From Gracilibacillus salinarum (GTDB lineage: Bacteria; Bacillota; Bacilli; Bacillales; Amphibacillaceae), in the NCBI RefSeq assembly GCF_022919575.1, contig NZ_CP095071.1, positions 1,922,001 to 1,986,000 of the forward strand: a stretch of DNA of 64,000 bases, in the 5' to 3' direction. A model generated the notes under the pieces. It searched no databases, had not been told where the DNA came from, and saw only the letters and a list, made by a program, of their open reading frames with translations. The translations under genes were made by a program, and so were the position numbers. Positions 61,772 through 64,000 of the stretch are shown here, one piece after another (the first letter of the stretch is position 1; every line of letters begins with the position of its first letter).

Positions 61772-64000
61772 TTATTTTATTTCCCTGACATATGAACCAT
61801 TTCCACCACTTACCCATCTTTTACTACCTTGATAATAAACCTGATACCAACCATTTCTCGTTACTAAATGGTTATCATCTTGTAAAACACCAGCTAGCAG
61901 GTCTCCATTATATACTTTCCCTACAGCTGAATGGTTCGTTGTCGGATCAACCCTTACATTTAAATTGCTTGCTACTATTTTTAGTAAATTTTGAAGGTCA
62001 ACATAAGGATCGGATACCCATCCTTGGCGATCGTTATATTGTACTTTAAGCCAGCCGTTTCCATTAGATCCTAGTACTTTAATAGTTGTGCCTTTATGAA
62101 GAGTTTGATAAATAGTTGTACTACTATTTGTGTTAGGTTGAGATCTGAAATTAACATTTGCATTTGTTTGTCCACTTATATTGCTAGGATATTCTATTAA
62201 GTTCTGTGGTGGATGATCACCGGATGAGCCTGGTTGATTCTTGTAACTGGGAACATCAAAGGAATGCACATAATTATTTAGTGACTGATATATTTCATGC
62301 ATTTCAGAAGTCTGAATTACTGCCCAGGCCACATGTGTTGCATATTGATGATCACCTGGATCATCCGGATCCCAACGCATTTTATATAATGTGTCCTGAC
62401 CTTTTGAAATATAGCCTCTCACAATATCACTTGCACCACCGATGATAGCCTCACTCGGTGAAAACCAGCCATTTTCATAGGCATACCTTACCCCGCCTCT
62501 AGTAGGGTTGGCATCTACAGCGCCATAACCATACATATTATAAACTACTTTATCTACCCGCGGATCGTTCTTATCAGTGATAATAATTAAATTTCCTTCA
62601 CTATCAGTCGGGATATTTCCATTCTTATCAACCCCGACACCTCTTGCTAAAGTTGATCTCCCGTTACCGGTTTCATGTAAGGCATGAGCCATTAAGTAGA
62701 TTTCATTTACACCATATTCTTCACCAGCTTCAATAAATGCCGCTGCCTCATTAGTTAAGCTTCCAACTCCTGTAAGTACTTTGTCGTTTATTTCATTCAC
62801 ATTTGTATTCGCGCTTTTATTTAATATTAAGAATTGTAAATAGGATTTTGACGACATAGAAAAATTGGAAGGATTAGCATAGTACTCTACTAAGTTTCTT
62901 CCTGCCGAGATACTTCCGGAACCATTTGCCTTTGGTGTTTTGGTCATTTGAATATCGATAAAGCTGTCAAAAGTATAATCATAATTACTATAGTTAATTG
63001 ACGAATGTGTTTCTAGCAATTCACTAATCTTTCTAAGTGTTACTTCATCGCCAATTCCATTAACGCGAAGCCCAAAAAACTTTTGAAAATCTTTAACAAC
63101 TTCTACCGTTTTGGGACCGAAATCATTGTTTGGATTGTTCGATATCACAAATCCTAACTTTGCTAAATCAATCTTTAATTGTTTAATTTGAGCATTACTC
63201 TCACCATATCTTAATGGTGAAGACAGAATTTCGTTAATTTTAGATAAGGTAGCGGTATCACCAATACCATTAACTCTTAAATTAAAATATTGCTGAAATT
63301 CTTTTACTGTAGATGCTGTCTTAGGTCCATAATCCATATTCGGATTATCGCTTACACTAAAACCTAGCTTCTTTAAGTTTTCTTTCAGTGTTTTCGTATC
63401 TTGGTTACTGTGCCCTGGACTTAATGGACTGCTTAATATGTTTTGAATTTCCTTGAGTGTCCGTTCTTCCGCAATACCACTTACCACTAATCCGTAGTAG
63501 CTTTGAAAGTCTTCTACAGTAGCTTCTGTCTTAGGTCCATAATATTCAGAAGGATTATTAGTAATCTTAAAACCTAGTCTTGCTAAGTTTCTTTTTAAAG
63601 TGATAGATTCCGGATGAGTGATTCCATATTTTAACGGAGTATTAAGTAAACTATCTAATTTATTTAACGTTATATCTCCAGCTACCCCAGTAACTTCTAA
63701 TCCGTAATAGCGTTGAAATTCTTTTACAGTTGCTTCTGTCTTCGGACCAAATTGTGTATTAAGGTTATCAGATACTTTAAAGCCTAATTCTGCTAATTTT
63801 TCTTTCATAATAAGAACATCTTCATGATCAACGCCTATTTGAAGTGGAGCATCTTTTAATTCTTCTAGCTTCGCTAATGTCACTTCGTCTCCAATACCAT
63901 TAGGAACTAATTCATATTCCGATTGAAATGCTTGAACAGTGTTTTTCGTCTTAGCACCAAAGTATTCATTCGGGTTGCTAGAGACACCAAATCCTAGCTC
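61772..64000 (-). CDS. Glucosaminidase with peptidoglycan-binding repeats and SH3 domains (5' end outside window)
   Basis: At least 742 residues; the frame is open to the window edge, so the N-terminus and signal peptide are missing. From the edge it has one partial and four complete 70-residue PG_binding_1 repeats. Next is a GH73-like glucosaminidase domain with HALHETGNGRSTLARG (the likely catalytic Glu) and VYNMYGYGAVDANP. Two SH3-type wall-binding domains at the end have NFRSQPNT and NVRVDPTT. It would cut glycan strands of the wall, like LytD/LytG autolysins. The repeats match those of the M14 peptidase next door, so the two probably work on the same wall region. Confidence 0.9.
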   Translation of the reverse strand, partial: ELGFGVSSNPNEYFGAKTKNTVQAFQSEYELVPNGIGDEVTLAKLEELKDAPLQIGVDHEDVLIMKEKLAELGFKVSDNLNTQFGPKTEATVKEFQRYYGLEVTGVAGDITLNKLDSLLNTPLKYGITHPESITLKRNLARLGFKITNNPSEYYGPKTEATVEDFQSYYGLVVSGIAEERTLKEIQNILSSPLSPGHSNQDTKTLKENLKKLGFSVSDNPNMDYGPKTASTVKEFQQYFNLRVNGIGDTATLSKINEILSSPLRYGESNAQIKQLKIDLAKLGFVISNNPNNDFGPKTVEVVKDFQKFFGLRVNGIGDEVTLRKISELLETHSSINYSNYDYTFDSFIDIQMTKTPKANGSGSISAGRNLVEYYANPSNFSMSSKSYLQFLILNKSANTNVNEINDKVLTGVGSLTNEAAAFIEAGEEYGVNEIYLMAHALHETGNGRSTLARGVGVDKNGNIPTDSEGNLIIITDKNDPRVDKVVYNMYGYGAVDANPTRGGVRYAYENGWFSPSEAIIGGASDIVRGYISKGQDTLYKMRWDPDDPGDHQYATHVAWAVIQTSEMHEIYQSLNNYVHSFDVPSYKNQPGSSGDHPPQNLIEYPSNISGQTNANVNFRSQPNTNSSTTIYQTLHKGTTIKVLGSNGNGWLKVQYNDRQGWVSDPYVDLQNLLKIVASNLNVRVDPTTNHSAVGKVYNGDLLAGVLQDDNHLVTRNGWYQVYYQGSKRWVSGGNGSYVREIK

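Overview
The window looks like chromosome from a low-GC Gram-positive bacterium of the Bacillaceae. The evidence is AT-rich DNA, strong AGGAGG ribosome binding sites, frequent GTG/TTG starts, and Bacillus-type genes: ComK, YwqC/D/E-like kinase-phosphatase proteins, LytR-CpsA-Psr (LCP) enzymes, TagO, and the DUF1659/DUF2922/YvrJ set. A halophilic genus such as Gracilibacillus or Oceanobacillus is a guess from protein character, not a demonstrated assignment. There are no rRNA or tRNA genes.

Layout. 1-2040: rbsR-rbsK, the start of a ribose operon leaving the window, with two palindromic operators. 2426-3174: a small XRE regulator overlapping a ComK homologue. 3280-28300: a roughly 25-kb extracellular polysaccharide (EPS) locus, all on the minus strand. 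In transcription order it holds the chain-length/tyrosine-kinase pair (YwqC, YwqD), a phosphatase-like pair (one member without its metal ligands), GalU, a CapD-type dehydratase, a deacetylase and a formyltransferase, an initiating sugar transferase, an epimerase, three glycosyltransferases, a Wzy polymerase, a Wzx flippase, two PAPS-type sulfotransferases, a complete PAPS supply and recycling set (CysD, CysN-CysC, SLC13 anion permease, CysQ), an LCP protein and a second galU broken by a stop codon. The simplest reading is a sulfated, possibly N-formylated exopolysaccharide.

Just upstream, 28604-29500 holds an orphan LuxR-type regulator with a degenerate receiver domain. Its leader contains a clear cyclic di-GMP-I riboswitch followed by an intrinsic terminator. 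This suggests that c-di-GMP sets the level of a regulator which may control the EPS genes.

29945-33300: a catalase, a tiny lipoprotein, and IS debris including a 494-bp IS66 derivative with a perfect 8-bp target duplication. 33407-40147: a 2246-residue repetitive surface adhesin with 12 Cna-B-like domains and an LPTTA-type sorting signal, lying between two decayed IS4-type relics in opposite orientation. 41942-45101: a nitroreductase, a TPR-containing XRE regulator, and small proteins (DUF1540, YvrJ, DUF2922, DUF1659).

45200-58221: a second cell-surface block with TagO, UDP-glucose dehydrogenase, a second LCP protein, an MBOAT/DHHW O-acetylation pair, a decayed IS66 tnpC, a three-gene GtrA/GtrB/GT-C glycosylation set and an acyltransferase. 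58542 to the end: two large secreted wall enzymes, an M14 peptidase and a glucosaminidase, each carrying long arrays of 70-residue peptidoglycan-binding repeats. The second runs off the window edge. Most of the window therefore serves the cell envelope and matrix.
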